DNA from: Leptofilum sp965223285
GTDB lineage: Bacteria > Chloroflexota > Anaerolineae > Promineifilales > Promineifilaceae
DNA: 64,000 bases
Assembly (NCBI RefSeq): GCF_965223285.1
Contig: NZ_OZ244997.1
Span: 4,650,001 to 4,714,000, forward strand
Direction of reading: 5' to 3'
Made by a program: the position numbers and the translations under genes. The notes below the pieces were generated by a model. That model did not search any database. It saw only the letters and a list, made by a program, of their open reading frames with translations, and had not been told where the DNA came from. This document shows positions 17,837 to 26,413 of this stretch, in pieces. The number at the start of each line of letters is the position of its first letter. Within the stretch, counting starts at the first letter, position 1.

Positions 17837-17839
17837 TTT

Positions 17840-19015
17840 TTAGGTTTTACGCAGGACAGCTAGAATCGCTTTGCCATAAGTTTTGCAGCGCCACGCACCC
17901 ACCTCATCTAGTTGGGCCAACTCGGCTTCTGTTTTTGGGTTGCGCAAGGCAATTGCCCACAGGGCATCTTTGCTGATGATGACATCAGACTCAACGCCGC
18001 GCTGGCTGGCAGTCTGTTTGCGCCAGGTGTGGAGCTTGTCGAATCGGTTTATGGCAGCGTCTGGCGGCCGCTCTGTGCGTTTGGGGAAGGGGGGATGCGG
18101 GGCATGCAGCCCGTTGGCGATGGTGTTGAGTATCTGACGGCCGTACCGCCGCGTTTGCCCAGCTGACATGCCATATACATCCCGCAGGGCAGGGATGCTA
18201 GACGGCAACGTTTGCGCCAATTCCAGCAAGGTTCGGTCGTTGAAAATCTTGAACAACGGCCGATTTTTGTCGCGCGCTTCCTTGTCCCGGTAAATTGCCA
18301 GGGCACGCAGCACGGCCTGCTGCTGTCGGGTTAAATCATAAGCCCCGCTGATCGACCAAAAGTCGTTGTCGGGATCAAAGGTATTGTCGCTTAGCTTCAC
18401 ATGGGTCTGCTCGGCGAACGTTTCGGAGGCTTCATCCAGCCGGCCTGCTGCTTGCAGCTCTTGGTCCAGGTGGTCACGTAGCTGTAACAGGTAGTGGGTG
18501 TCTAGCTGGGCATAGGTGCGTTGTTCAGGGGATAACGGCCGTCTGCACCAGTTCGATTTTTGATACCGCTTATCTAGCTTAATGTTGTAAACCGTTTCAA
18601 TCATGCTAGCCAGGCCATACCGCTGGTAACCCAAAATGCGGGCTGCCCACATCGTATCGAACAGATTTTGGAGCTGCCAATCAAATTGCCGCTTTAGCAA
18701 TATCAGATCATATTCCGCTGCGTGGAAGACCTTCTCGACCTGGGGATTTTGGATGATTTTACCCAGGCCAGATAAATTTGTGACGCTGAGCGGATCGACA
18801 ATGTAATCTTGATGGGGGATGCTGATTTGGATGAGGCATACCTCTTCACGATAGGCGTGCATGCTGTTGGCTTCCAAATCAATAGCCAGGCGTGGCTCTG
18901 CTTGCAGTCGTTCTAAACAAGGTTGCCAATCGGGCTGCGTTGTAATGAGTTTATGTGGCGGTAAATTCACAAAAAGATGCTCCAGCTTGCGGTAGTGGTC
19001 AGGAAATTTGGACAC
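17840..19015 (-). CDS. rnd: Ribonuclease D
   Basis: 391 residues. DEDD exonuclease motifs are visible: Exo I (LAIDLEANSMH), Exo II (VFHAAEYDLILL) and Exo III (YAQLDTHYLLQLRDHL). Two C-terminal HRDC-like helical domains follow (about 215-300 and 320-390). RNase D trims 3' ends of structured RNAs, chiefly tRNA precursors. ATG at 19015. It lies upstream of a second RNA nuclease gene on the same strand, separated by a CACAGAG-type hairpin. Confidence 0.9.
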   Translation of the reverse strand: MSKFPDHYRKLEHLFVNLPPHKLITTQPDWQPCLERLQAEPRLAIDLEANSMHAYREEVCLIQISIPHQDYIVDPLSVTNLSGLGKIIQNPQVEKVFHAAEYDLILLKRQFDWQLQNLFDTMWAARILGYQRYGLASMIETVYNIKLDKRYQKSNWCRRPLSPEQRTYAQLDTHYLLQLRDHLDQELQAAGRLDEASETFAEQTHVKLSDNTFDPDNDFWSISGAYDLTRQQQAVLRALAIYRDKEARDKNRPLFKIFNDRTLLELAQTLPSSIPALRDVYGMSAGQTRRYGRQILNTIANGLHAPHPPFPKRTERPPDAAINRFDKLHTWRKQTASQRGVESDVIISKDALWAIALRNPKTEAELAQLDEVGAWRCKTYGKAILAVLRKT

Positions 19016-19044
19016 TCATTATAGCAGTTTGGTCAAGTTCACGA

Positions 19045-20001
19045 TTAAGAAAGAATAGTCTTTTCATACCATTCCCAAAATCGCTGCACCCCCTCTGCCA
19101 CTGAAATTTGGGGGTTGTAATTTAGCAATTGGCGTGCTTTGCTGATGTCTGCCTGATTTTTTACAAAGTCTGCTGCCAGGCGCGGTTTGTGTACCACGTT
19201 GGCGGGCCGTCCACCCAATCTTTCTATCATCTGCACAAACTCTTTCAGCAGGGTGGGTTCGCCACGCCCCAGATTGATGATTTCATAACCAAGTGGCCTG
19301 TCTAGCGCAGCCATCACACCATCGGTAATGTCATCCACAAAGGTCCAGTCGCGGTACATTTGGCCGCCATCGTACAGAGGAATTTGTATGCCTTTAGCGA
19401 CGCTTTCTGCCACCAGGTAGGCCATCATGTCGGGACGGCCGTTTGGCCCATAGACGGTGAAAAAGCGAACGGCCGTAAAATTCAGCCCGTACAGATGGTG
19501 ATACGCATGGCCCAGCATCTCGGCAGCGCGTTTGGCAGATGCGTATGGCTGTAAGGGGCGGTCGCACGGGTCTGTTTCCACAAACGGAATTTGCGTGGTG
19601 TTGCCATACACGGAAGAGGTGGAGGCCATGACAAAATTTTGCACGCCGCCAACCGCGCGGGCTGCGTCCAGTAGATTTTGGGTACCGTTTAGGTTTACCT
19701 GCACGTATAAATCCGGGTGCAGCACCGCGTTGCGTACCCCTGCCATTGCTGCCAGATGGGCAACTGCATCAAATTTTTCGGTTTCAAACAGATCAAACAT
19801 TGCCTGCCGCTGGCGTACATCTTGCTCTACCATGCGGAAGTTGGGGTAAGCTGTTAGCCTGGCTTCGTTGGCGCGCTTTTTGGCGGGGTCGTAATAATCA
19901 TTGAAGTTGTCTAGCCCCATAACGGTATCGCCCCGTTTGGCTAACTTTTCGGCAAGATTGCTGCCGATGAATCCGGCTGCGCCGGTGACGAGTATTTTCA
20001 T
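19045..20001 (-). CDS. NAD-dependent sugar-nucleotide epimerase (UDP-glucuronate epimerase-like)
   Basis: 318 residues from ATG 20001; a TTG four codons earlier is less likely. Extended short-chain dehydrogenase: NAD-binding TGAAGFIGSNLAEKL at the N-terminus, catalytic triad Ser (STSSVYG) and Tyr-x3-Lys (YASAKRAAE), and the DNFNDYYD segment typical of UDP-glucuronate 4-epimerases. It would supply activated sugars for surface polysaccharides. The exact substrate is inferred from motif similarity only. Confidence 0.85.
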   Translation of the reverse strand: MKILVTGAAGFIGSNLAEKLAKRGDTVMGLDNFNDYYDPAKKRANEARLTAYPNFRMVEQDVRQRQAMFDLFETEKFDAVAHLAAMAGVRNAVLHPDLYVQVNLNGTQNLLDAARAVGGVQNFVMASTSSVYGNTTQIPFVETDPCDRPLQPYASAKRAAEMLGHAYHHLYGLNFTAVRFFTVYGPNGRPDMMAYLVAESVAKGIQIPLYDGGQMYRDWTFVDDITDGVMAALDRPLGYEIINLGRGEPTLLKEFVQMIERLGGRPANVVHKPRLAADFVKNQADISKARQLLNYNPQISVAEGVQRFWEWYEKTILS

Positions 20002-20013
20002 ATTGGTTTTCAA

Positions 20014-20046
20014 GGGGATTGGAGACTGGTTGGTCTCTAATCTCTA
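20014..20046. repeat. GGAGATTAGAGACTGGAGA-family repeat, short copy
   Basis: GGGGATTGGAGACTGG followed by GTCTCTAATCTCTA, an inverted pair between the epimerase and recJ. A longer copy lies at 21811-21868. Confidence 0.55.
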
Positions 20047-21768
20047 AAATTGTGACGGCCGTACATCCTTCACCATGAGCTGCAAATTGCGCCGGCCGCG
20101 CCACTCGTTGACGCTGATGCCATACACCAGATCGATTGTTTGCGGCAAGTGGCTGGCCCACTCTCCCTGCCGGAAGGCAATCGCCCCAATTTCGCGGTAG
20201 CCGTTCATGCTGTCTGCGCTGAGGGTAAGCTGCAAATGGGCACCCTTTTGCCCGACGGCACGATGGTGAATTACCTCTACGCCTCGGCTCAAAAAGATGG
20301 GCTGGGGATTGGCTGCACCGGTTGGCTCTAACTGCTGAAAATGCTCAAACAGTGCCCAATCTACATCCTCCAGCGCAATTTCAGCGTCGATGGTGAGCGT
20401 GGGAATTAGCTCCACATCTTGCAGCTTGCGTTCCGCCACTTCAGCAATGCGATTGAGAAATTCAGGTAGATTGCCGTTGCGAACGGTAAACCCTGCTGCC
20501 TGGGCATGACCGCCGTGGCGCACCAGCAAGTCCGCTACCTCGTCCAGCGCGTCAGTGATGTGAAACTGATCGATCGAACGGCAAGACCCACGACTTTCTT
20601 CTTCCCCTTGCTCGATGACGATAGCCGGACGGTAATGCTTTTCCGCCAGACGGCTAGCCACCAGCCCCACGACGCCAGATTTGAATGACGTGTCGGCCGC
20701 GATGAGAATGGCACTGTCTGGCTCCACCATGCTTTCAGCCTTCTCGCTGAGTTCTGCGGTGAGTTTTTGTCGCTCGCGGTTTAGACCATCTAGCTGGCGG
20801 GCAAAGTAATCGGCCACTTCGGCTTCCTTGACGGCAAGAAGGCGGGCGGCGGCATAGGCACTATCCAAACGGCCCGCCGCGTTAATGCGCGGGCCAATAC
20901 CAAAGGCGATGGATTCGGCCGTGAGGTTGCCGGGGGTGAGGCGTGCCGTGCGAGAAATGGCGGCGATGCCCGCACGCTTGGAGTTGTTGAGTGATTTTAG
21001 CCCGTCAATTACCAGTTTGCGGTTTTCTTTGAGCAGCGGAGCCAGATCAGCGACGGTGCCGATGGCTACGAGATCGAGCAAATCTGCTTCCTCAAAGTTG
21101 GCCTGGTCTGGGCGCGATTGTTTGAGGGCTTGGGCCAGTTTGAAGGCGATGCCTACGCCAGCGAGCATGTCGTCTGGGTAAGTTGAATCTGGGCGTTTGG
21201 GGTTGATAACGGCCGTTCCTGGCGGCATCTTTGGCCCCAAGCTGTGGTGGTCGGTAACAATCACATCCAGACCGAGCTGGTTGGCGTGTTCCACCTCAAA
21301 CACAGAGCGAATGCCGCAATCGACAGTGATAACGAGGCTGACGCCTTTCTCTTTCAGCCAGGTGAGTGCCTCGGTATTGAGACCATATCCTTCATCGACG
21401 CGGTTGGGGATGTACGGCCGTACCAAATCATGCTCAATGCCAAAACTACGCAGGGCCTGCGTCAGCAGCACCGTGCTGGTAACGCCGTCGGCATCAAAAT
21501 CGCCATAAACGGCAATCTGTTCTTCATTATCAATTGCTTGCTCGATTCGGGCGACTGCCTTGTCCATATCTGGCAGCAAAAATGGGTCTGTGGATTCCAG
21601 GTACCGCCCTTCTAAAAAGGCTTGGACATCGGCTGGCTCAATGATGCCTCGGTTGTACAAAACCTGGAGCATGACAGGATGGATATGGCCAAATTTTTCT
21701 TGAATGTGGTCCGGCACGCGGGGGGCAACTTGCCAGATGCTTTTACGCAATGTTGTGGGTCGGTTCAT
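20044..21768 (-). CDS. recJ: Single-stranded-DNA-specific exonuclease RecJ
   Basis: About 574 residues, start ATG 21768 with CGGAG 6 bp before it, preferred over GTG 21786. DHH phosphoesterase motifs: AVYGDFDADGVTST (I), ITVDCGIRS (II), VTDHHSLG (III), plus the DHHA1 domain with GSCRSI and GGHAQAAGFTV, and a C-terminal OB-like region. RecJ degrades single-stranded DNA 5' to 3' in recombination and mismatch repair. Confidence 0.93.
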   Translation of the reverse strand: MNRPTTLRKSIWQVAPRVPDHIQEKFGHIHPVMLQVLYNRGIIEPADVQAFLEGRYLESTDPFLLPDMDKAVARIEQAIDNEEQIAVYGDFDADGVTSTVLLTQALRSFGIEHDLVRPYIPNRVDEGYGLNTEALTWLKEKGVSLVITVDCGIRSVFEVEHANQLGLDVIVTDHHSLGPKMPPGTAVINPKRPDSTYPDDMLAGVGIAFKLAQALKQSRPDQANFEEADLLDLVAIGTVADLAPLLKENRKLVIDGLKSLNNSKRAGIAAISRTARLTPGNLTAESIAFGIGPRINAAGRLDSAYAAARLLAVKEAEVADYFARQLDGLNRERQKLTAELSEKAESMVEPDSAILIAADTSFKSGVVGLVASRLAEKHYRPAIVIEQGEEESRGSCRSIDQFHITDALDEVADLLVRHGGHAQAAGFTVRNGNLPEFLNRIAEVAERKLQDVELIPTLTIDAEIALEDVDWALFEHFQQLEPTGAANPQPIFLSRGVEVIHHRAVGQKGAHLQLTLSADSMNGYREIGAIAFRQGEWASHLPQTIDLVYGISVNEWRGRRNLQLMVKDVRPSQF

Positions 21769-21810
21769 AGCTCCGAATGGTAACACGGAGCGGGGGGGCT
21801 TGCCAGTGGA

Positions 21811-21868
21811 GAGAGAGATTAGAGACTGGAGACTGGAGATTGATCAATCTCTAATCTCCAATCTCCAA
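21811..21868. repeat. GGAGATTAGAGACTGGAGA-family inverted repeat
   Basis: AGAGATTAGAGACTGGAGAC, GGAGATTGATCAATCTC and CTAATCTCCAATCTCCAAT form a long imperfect hairpin centred on TTGATCAA, upstream of recJ. Confidence 0.65.
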
Positions 21869-21873
21869 TTTAC

Positions 21874-22356
21874 TTACTCAAGGGGCATTTCATCTGTGGA
21901 ATCTGGATGTGACCAGAGGCCGTGAACGATGGTACCGTCGATACGGCCGTGTGTGTAGGTACCATGTCCGCGCAGCCAAATGCTCCCGGTTCCAGAGGCG
22001 TATAGGTCAATATCACGCCCGTGCAGAACCACCTTTACATGATCTGCATCTTCCAGGTGGAAGGAACCGTGGAAGCCAACCCATTTGACCCAGCCGTTGG
22101 GCAACTCAATTTTGCGCCCCACGCCCGTCACTTCTGGGGTGTCGGTTTGGCCACCGTCGTAATAGTAGAGGACACCATTGCCGTTGATATGCAGGCGGTC
22201 AATGTTCCCTTTTAGCCCGGCGGTGCCGCTGCCGTGAGCTTCTACCCAGCCTGTGCCTGTGGCGGTGTCGGCAGAAACGGCCGTTACTACAAACAAGCTA
22301 CCCAGCAACATCATTACAATCCAAACTGACTTCTTTTTCAACAAACTTTGCAACAT
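21874..22356 (-). CDS. Small secreted protein with glycine-spaced beta repeats
   Basis: 160 residues. An N-terminal signal peptide (KKKSVWIVMMLLGSLFVVTA, cleavage near ADT) is followed by a Gly-rich region with repeated G-x-G pairs (TGTGWVEAHGSGTAGLKG, HINGNGVLYY, ASGTGSIWLRGHGTY), which suggests a small beta-helix or beta-sandwich. AGGAGACGAAAATG gives a clear start. Similar Gly-spaced extracellular proteins occur in Chloroflexota and archaea without known function. A perfect 9-bp inverted repeat (22412-22430) lies in its leader. Confidence 0.65.
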   Translation of the reverse strand: MLQSLLKKKSVWIVMMLLGSLFVVTAVSADTATGTGWVEAHGSGTAGLKGNIDRLHINGNGVLYYYDGGQTDTPEVTGVGRKIELPNGWVKWVGFHGSFHLEDADHVKVVLHGRDIDLYASGTGSIWLRGHGTYTHGRIDGTIVHGLWSHPDSTDEMPLE

Positions 22357-22411
22357 TTTCGTCTCCTTGTGGCGGCAAACGCTGGCTAACCTTGCGAACG
22401 CTTGCGATATG

Positions 22412-22430
22412 TTCTCGGCTTAGCCGAGAA
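22412..22430. promoter_or_regulatory. Palindrome upstream of the secreted-protein gene
   Basis: TTCTCGGCT-T-AGCCGAGAA, a perfect 9-bp inverted repeat with a 1-base centre, 56 bp before the minus-strand start at 22356. It could be an operator or an mRNA 5' hairpin. Confidence 0.4.
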
Positions 22431-22518
22431 GTTGTTGATGAGTGGGAGATTAACGGCCGTTTTGCAGGAAAATGTTGTTGGGGTGTAAAAAGTTTGTAAA
22501 TCAAGATCAGTAAAATTG

Positions 22519-22547
22519 TTGACATTCGCAACTGTTTTCTGTATTGT
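22519..22547 (+). promoter_or_regulatory. Sigma-70-type promoter of an orphan transcript
   Basis: TTGACA at 22519-22524, 17-bp spacer, TATTGT at 22542-22547. No protein gene follows before the terminator at 22701. Confidence 0.6.
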
Positions 22548-22553
22548 TTCCCC

Positions 22554-22733
22554 ACGATGAACGATTGGCTAAACATGATTTACGCACCTGCACCTACTAG
22601 CCCCGTTGCCAAGGCAGCGGGCGGCTGGCGTTTGTCACATAATCAGCACATCAATTTCCTCACCTAACCATCACCTGATTTGCAACTGTGAAAATGCTTT
22701 GCCCCGTGTCTGCCCGGCACGGGGCTTTTTTTG
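22554..22733 (+). ncRNA. Putative small RNA or terminated leader, about 180 nt
   Basis: The segment has a consensus-like promoter just upstream and a strong intrinsic terminator at its end, with no reading frame of note. Inside, AGCC-CCGTTG (about 22599-22608) folds on CAGCGG-GC-GGCT, giving a stable hairpin with loop CCAAGG. The length would suit 6S RNA, but I cannot recognise the long central bubble of 6S, and neither SRP RNA nor T-box motifs are present. It could also be an attenuated leader of proS, 120 bp downstream. The rest of the 22357-22853 gap holds the palindrome and hairpin listed separately. Confidence 0.45.
22701..22733 (+). terminator. Intrinsic terminator of the orphan transcript
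   Basis: GCCCCGTG / CACGGGGC with loop TCTGCCCGG, followed directly by seven T. There is no plus-strand gene upstream for more than 6 kb, so it must end a non-coding transcript. Confidence 0.85.
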
Positions 22734-22765
22734 TGTCGGAGACTGGTGAATGGAATTTATTATTT

Positions 22766-22825
22766 GCCACAGAGAACACAGAGTTTTAAGAGAATTTCCT
22801 CTTTTTCCTCTGTGACCTCTGTGGC
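22766..22825. repeat. CACAGAG-family intergenic hairpin
   Basis: GCCACAGAGAACACAGAG at the left pairs with CTCTGTGACCTCTGTGGC at the right; AT-rich loop. It lies directly before proS. Confidence 0.8.
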
Positions 22826-22853
22826 TGCCCTGAGGGGCTAAGGTTTTTTAAAA

Positions 22854-24368
22854 ATGAGAATGAGTCGGTTGATGAATGAAACGCTGCGGGAGGCTCCGGC
22901 AGCGACAGAAGTGAAAGGACATGAGCTGCTGCTGCGGGCAGGGTTTGTGCGGCAGGTGGCGGCCGGTGTGTTTAGCTATTTGCATTTAGGGCAGCGCACG
23001 CTGCAAAAACTGGAAGCCATCATGCGGCAAGAGATGGACGCGCTCGGCGGGCAAGAGATTAAGATGCCGATTGTGCATCCGGCGGCACTGTGGCAAGCAT
23101 CGGGGCGATGGTATGAGATTGATGCGGAACTGGGGCGGCTGGTAGATAGAAACGGCCGTTCCCTCACCCTGGCCCTCTCCCACGAAGAAACGCTGGCCGA
23201 GCTGGCCCGGCAGGAAATCCAGTCGTACCGGCAGCTGCCGCAGATGGCGTACCACATCCAAACCAAATGGCGCGACGACCCGCGGCCGCGCGCTGGGCTA
23301 ATTCGCGGCCGCGAATTTACCATGCTAGATAGCTACAGCCTGGATGCAGACGACGCCGGGCTGGATGAACAGTATCAGGCGCACTTCGATGTGTACCTCC
23401 GCATTTTTGCCCGCGTGGGGCTGCCGGTGCTGGCAGTGGAGGCGGATGTAGGTATGATGGGCGGCACGCTGGCACACGAATTTATGTACCTGACGCCGAT
23501 TGGGGAGGATACGCTGCTGCTGTGTGATGGTTGTGGCTATCAAGCCAATCGTCAGGTAGCAACTTTCCGTAAGCCAGAAAAAATTCGCGGCACGGAATCG
23601 GCTAACTTTATAGTTGAACTGGTTGATGGGGAAGAGACGGTTGAGCAGGTGGTAACGGCCGTTTTCCCGGCAGGCCATCTAGTAAACGAGACCAAACTCA
23701 CACATCTGCTCAAGGCGCAGCGGCTGCGTCCGACCACCGGGCAAGGCAGTGGACTATGGGTTTTGGACGATGCCATTGATCCCAAAATGTGGGGTGCCAA
23801 GGTGGACAAAGTGGGCGACATTACCGCCGCGCAGGAAAGCGACGCCTGCGCCAACTGCGGCCAGCCGCTGCGCATGGTGCGGGCGGTGGAGGTGGCCAAC
23901 ATCTTCAAGCTGGGTACACGCTACAGCAGCACGATGGACGCTACCTTTGTGGATGAGCAGAACGAAGCGCGCCCAATTGTGATGGGCTGCTACGGCATAG
24001 GCGTGACGCGGCTGCTGGCTTGCCTGGCGGAGCATCATCAGGACGAGGCAGGGTTGGTTTGGCCAGCCGCCATCGCGCCGTACCAGGTGCATCTGTTGGC
24101 GCTGCGAGGTGGGGAGGATACGGCCGTTTCTCTCTACCAAAATCTGCAACAAGCAGGCATTGAGGTGTTGTTTGACGACCGAGATGTGCGGCCAGGGGTG
24201 AAGTTCAACGATGCAGACCTCATCGGGCTGCCGCTGCGCCTGACGGTGGGCCAACGGTCGCTGGCGGCTGGTGGCGTGGAGGTGAAGGAGAGAGCTGGTG
24301 GTGAAACGGCCGTTATTCCTCTGGACGATCTCCTCAAACACGTGACCAAGCGGCTGGCCGAACAATAG
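22854..24368 (+). CDS. proS: Prolyl-tRNA synthetase with shortened editing insert
   Basis: 504 residues; bacterial ProRS with the full insert is about 570. Class II motif 2 (TKWRDDPRPRAGLIRGREF, about 138-155), the MGCYGIGVTR motif 3 region and the C-terminal anticodon domain (HLLALRGGED to end) are intact. Between motif 2 and motif 3 the YbaK-like editing insert is only about 108 residues (238-345), against about 180 in E. coli. The part that should hold the catalytic Lys is not recognisable. Two C-x2-C pairs (CDGC, CANC) flank the insert. It charges tRNA-Pro; editing of Ala-tRNA-Pro may be lost or done by a separate protein. Confidence 0.93.
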   Translation: MRMSRLMNETLREAPAATEVKGHELLLRAGFVRQVAAGVFSYLHLGQRTLQKLEAIMRQEMDALGGQEIKMPIVHPAALWQASGRWYEIDAELGRLVDRNGRSLTLALSHEETLAELARQEIQSYRQLPQMAYHIQTKWRDDPRPRAGLIRGREFTMLDSYSLDADDAGLDEQYQAHFDVYLRIFARVGLPVLAVEADVGMMGGTLAHEFMYLTPIGEDTLLLCDGCGYQANRQVATFRKPEKIRGTESANFIVELVDGEETVEQVVTAVFPAGHLVNETKLTHLLKAQRLRPTTGQGSGLWVLDDAIDPKMWGAKVDKVGDITAAQESDACANCGQPLRMVRAVEVANIFKLGTRYSSTMDATFVDEQNEARPIVMGCYGIGVTRLLACLAEHHQDEAGLVWPAAIAPYQVHLLALRGGEDTAVSLYQNLQQAGIEVLFDDRDVRPGVKFNDADLIGLPLRLTVGQRSLAAGGVEVKERAGGETAVIPLDDLLKHVTKRLAEQ

Positions 24369-24374
24369 ATTTTT

Positions 24375-24452
24375 ATCCGCAGATTGACACAGATTAGCGC
24401 AGATTTTTGATGCGACAAAACCAATCTGCGTTAATCTGCGAAATCTGCGGAT
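24375..24452. repeat. ATCCGCAGATT-family intergenic hairpin
   Basis: ATCCGCAGATTGACACAGAT on the left and AATCTGCGAAATCTGCGGAT on the right form a long stem between convergent proS and the nucleoside phosphorylase. Relatives at 43781, 49466 and 57411. Confidence 0.75.
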
Positions 24453-24456
24453 TATT

Positions 24457-25224
24457 TCATAAGAGTAGAGCGGCTTCGACGGCAAGCTGGAAGAGTCGGG
24501 CGCGGGTGGAGCTTTCTTTTTGCCAGTTACGATTGTCCCACTCATCCCCAGTCAAATCGTCGCCGCCGTAGAGCAGTTGCCCAAACCGCACCGCGCGAAA
24601 CTGTGCGATGGCAAAAAAGGCAGCAGATTCCATCTCGACCACATGGCATCCTTCCTCACGACGACGGGCAATGCGCGTGGGCGTTTCTCGGTAGACGGCA
24701 TCGGTCGTCCACGTTTTGCCCACAACGTACGGAACGTGATGTTTTTGCAACGCTTGCTCAATGGCTTGCACTGCGTCTGGGTGGGCGGCAACTTCCCGGC
24801 TCGGAGGCAGGTAGTGGTAGGAGGTGCCTTCATCCCGAACGGCCGTTGCCGGGACCACCACATGCCCCAGCCCAAGCTCGCTATCCAGCACGCCGCAGCC
24901 GCCGCAGGCAATAAAGTCGCGGCAGCCTAGAGCGATTAGCTCTTCCAAAAATGCACCCGCCAGCGGTGCGCCCACGCCGGGGTGCAGCACGGCAATCCGC
25001 TCGCCCTCAACTTTCATCTCGTACACTGGGTTTTTGCCGATTTCTGAACCAAGCTGATAGATGATCTGGAGACGGCCGTCTTCATGCATCTGCTTCAGCA
25101 CGTCCTGAAAAAAGCAGAGAACACAGCGCCGGGGAATATCAATTGGCTTCAGCACTGCCTGTGGATCAATAAAGGCACTGTTGTCAGGGTCAAATTCAAG
25201 GATTGGGTAAGGTTTCTGGTTCAT
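24457..25224 (-). CDS. Nucleoside phosphorylase (uridine phosphorylase-like)
   Basis: 255 residues from ATG 25224. PNP/UDP phosphorylase family type 1: phosphate-binding region HPGVGAPLAGAFLEELIALG, CGGCGVLDSELGLGHVVVPA, and the nucleoside-binding VVEMESAAFFAIA. It would split nucleosides with phosphate into base and ribose-1-phosphate in salvage. The longer N-terminus (PILEFDPDNSAFIDP) is shared with uncharacterised bacterial members, so uridine specificity is only a guess. Confidence 0.82.
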   Translation of the reverse strand: MNQKPYPILEFDPDNSAFIDPQAVLKPIDIPRRCVLCFFQDVLKQMHEDGRLQIIYQLGSEIGKNPVYEMKVEGERIAVLHPGVGAPLAGAFLEELIALGCRDFIACGGCGVLDSELGLGHVVVPATAVRDEGTSYHYLPPSREVAAHPDAVQAIEQALQKHHVPYVVGKTWTTDAVYRETPTRIARRREEGCHVVEMESAAFFAIAQFRAVRFGQLLYGGDDLTGDEWDNRNWQKESSTRARLFQLAVEAALLL

Positions 25225-25262
25225 GATCAATTCTCTGTGGCTTATATTTTTCGTAAACGATC

Positions 25263-25324
25263 AGACTTTTGAAGTCTCTACGCCTGGAAATTACTGTGAT
25301 TGAAGTCAAAAACTTCAAAAGTCT
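25263..25324. repeat. Inverted repeat with AGACTTTTGAAGT arms
   Basis: AGACTTTTGAAGTCT at 25263-25277 and ACTTCAAAAGTCT at 25312-25324 face each other. It is related to the perfect inverted repeat at 26331-26390; the two elements bracket the EamA transporter gene. Confidence 0.6.
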
Positions 25325-25351
25325 CTATGCAGACTGGCCGGTTACTGTTTT

Positions 25352-26257
25352 CTACGGATTGGGCATGAGCTTGAGGCTGCGACGGCCGTTTATCAACAAA
25401 ATTCCGCTGCCGATAAACACCATGCCCAGCATCATCCATACCGTTATCGTCTCATTAAGCCACAGCACGCCAGTGATGGCCGCCACCACAGGGATGACAT
25501 AGCTGGTTAATGAAAAAGCGGTGGCACCAAACCGCTTGGTGACGTGGAAAGCAAGGATTTGGGCCGAGAATGCCCCTATCAACGTTGCGTAAACCAACGA
25601 GAACCAGCCGCTGCTGGTCACCTGAGACAAATCGAAGCCCCGCAAAAGCACAGCAATGGGCATGACTGTTAAACCGGCGATTGTAAGGCGAACGGCCGTT
25701 ACGTCAAACGCACTGAACTGCTGCATTTGTCGTCGAATCAAAATCGTCCCTGCCGTCTCAAACAGCATGGCCGAGATGACTAACGCGTAACCAATCGGGC
25801 TACCCTGGGCAATATCGGGTAGCCCGCTTTCGCCGCGTAGCACAATCAGGGCAGCACCACCCAAAGCCAGAAACACGCCCAGCAGCTTGCGCAGATTCAT
25901 TTGTTCATCGGGCAGAAAAAAGTGGGCAGCAATCGTAATGTATGCAGGTGCGGTTGTAATGAGCAACGCTGTGATGCCGCTGGATTGGTAGGTAAGCGAA
26001 CTGACGATTGCCGTCATCGGAATGGCCGTGCTGACGATGCCAAGAAAGGTAGCATAAAGCCACAGCCTGCGGTCGGTGGGCAATTTGCGGCGGCTGGAGA
26101 AGGTGTAAACTGCGACAAAAGCCAGGCTGGCCAGCAGCAGCCGCACGCCCACAAATACCACCGGATCGAATTGTCCCACGCCAACGCGCATGACGACGAG
26201 ATTCGTCCCCCACAAAAAGCCCAGCAGACCCACGTAGGGAAATGCTTTCGTATGCAT
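25352..26257 (-). CDS. EamA/DMT-family permease
   Basis: 301 residues with about ten hydrophobic helices in two five-helix EamA repeats, as in the drug/metabolite transporter superfamily. Typical features are PYVGLLGFLWGTNLVVMRVG at the start and NETITVWMMLGMVFIGSGIL near the end. It probably exports an amino acid or small metabolite, but the family is too broad for a substrate call. Inverted repeats of one family lie on both sides. Confidence 0.85.
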   Translation of the reverse strand: MHTKAFPYVGLLGFLWGTNLVVMRVGVGQFDPVVFVGVRLLLASLAFVAVYTFSSRRKLPTDRRLWLYATFLGIVSTAIPMTAIVSSLTYQSSGITALLITTAPAYITIAAHFFLPDEQMNLRKLLGVFLALGGAALIVLRGESGLPDIAQGSPIGYALVISAMLFETAGTILIRRQMQQFSAFDVTAVRLTIAGLTVMPIAVLLRGFDLSQVTSSGWFSLVYATLIGAFSAQILAFHVTKRFGATAFSLTSYVIPVVAAITGVLWLNETITVWMMLGMVFIGSGILLINGRRSLKLMPNP

Positions 26258-26330
26258 AAGCGTGGAATGATAACGGGTTAGAGGGGATTTGTCAGGGGGA
26301 GATTATTTGGCTCAGGATTTACGCAGTGAA

Positions 26331-26390
26331 GACTACAAAAGTCCTACTCTCTCTGGAATTAGCACCACTAGGCCCAAGACTTTTGTAGTC
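26331..26390. repeat. Perfect 13-bp inverted repeat
   Basis: GACTACAAAAGTC at 26331-26343 and GACTTTTGTAGTC at 26378-26390 are exact complements with a 34-base loop. Same family as 25263-25324. Confidence 0.7.
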
Positions 26391-26413
26391 TGGTTAGAGC
26401 AAATGTGTAAGTC

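Noticed and set aside
22554..22853. T-box leader for proS
   Set aside because: The conserved TGGAACCGCG-type antiterminator bulge is absent, and the terminator lies far from a T-box layout.
23754..24545. Minus-strand frame across proS 3' half
   Set aside because: Shadow of proS; runs through an intergenic hairpin.
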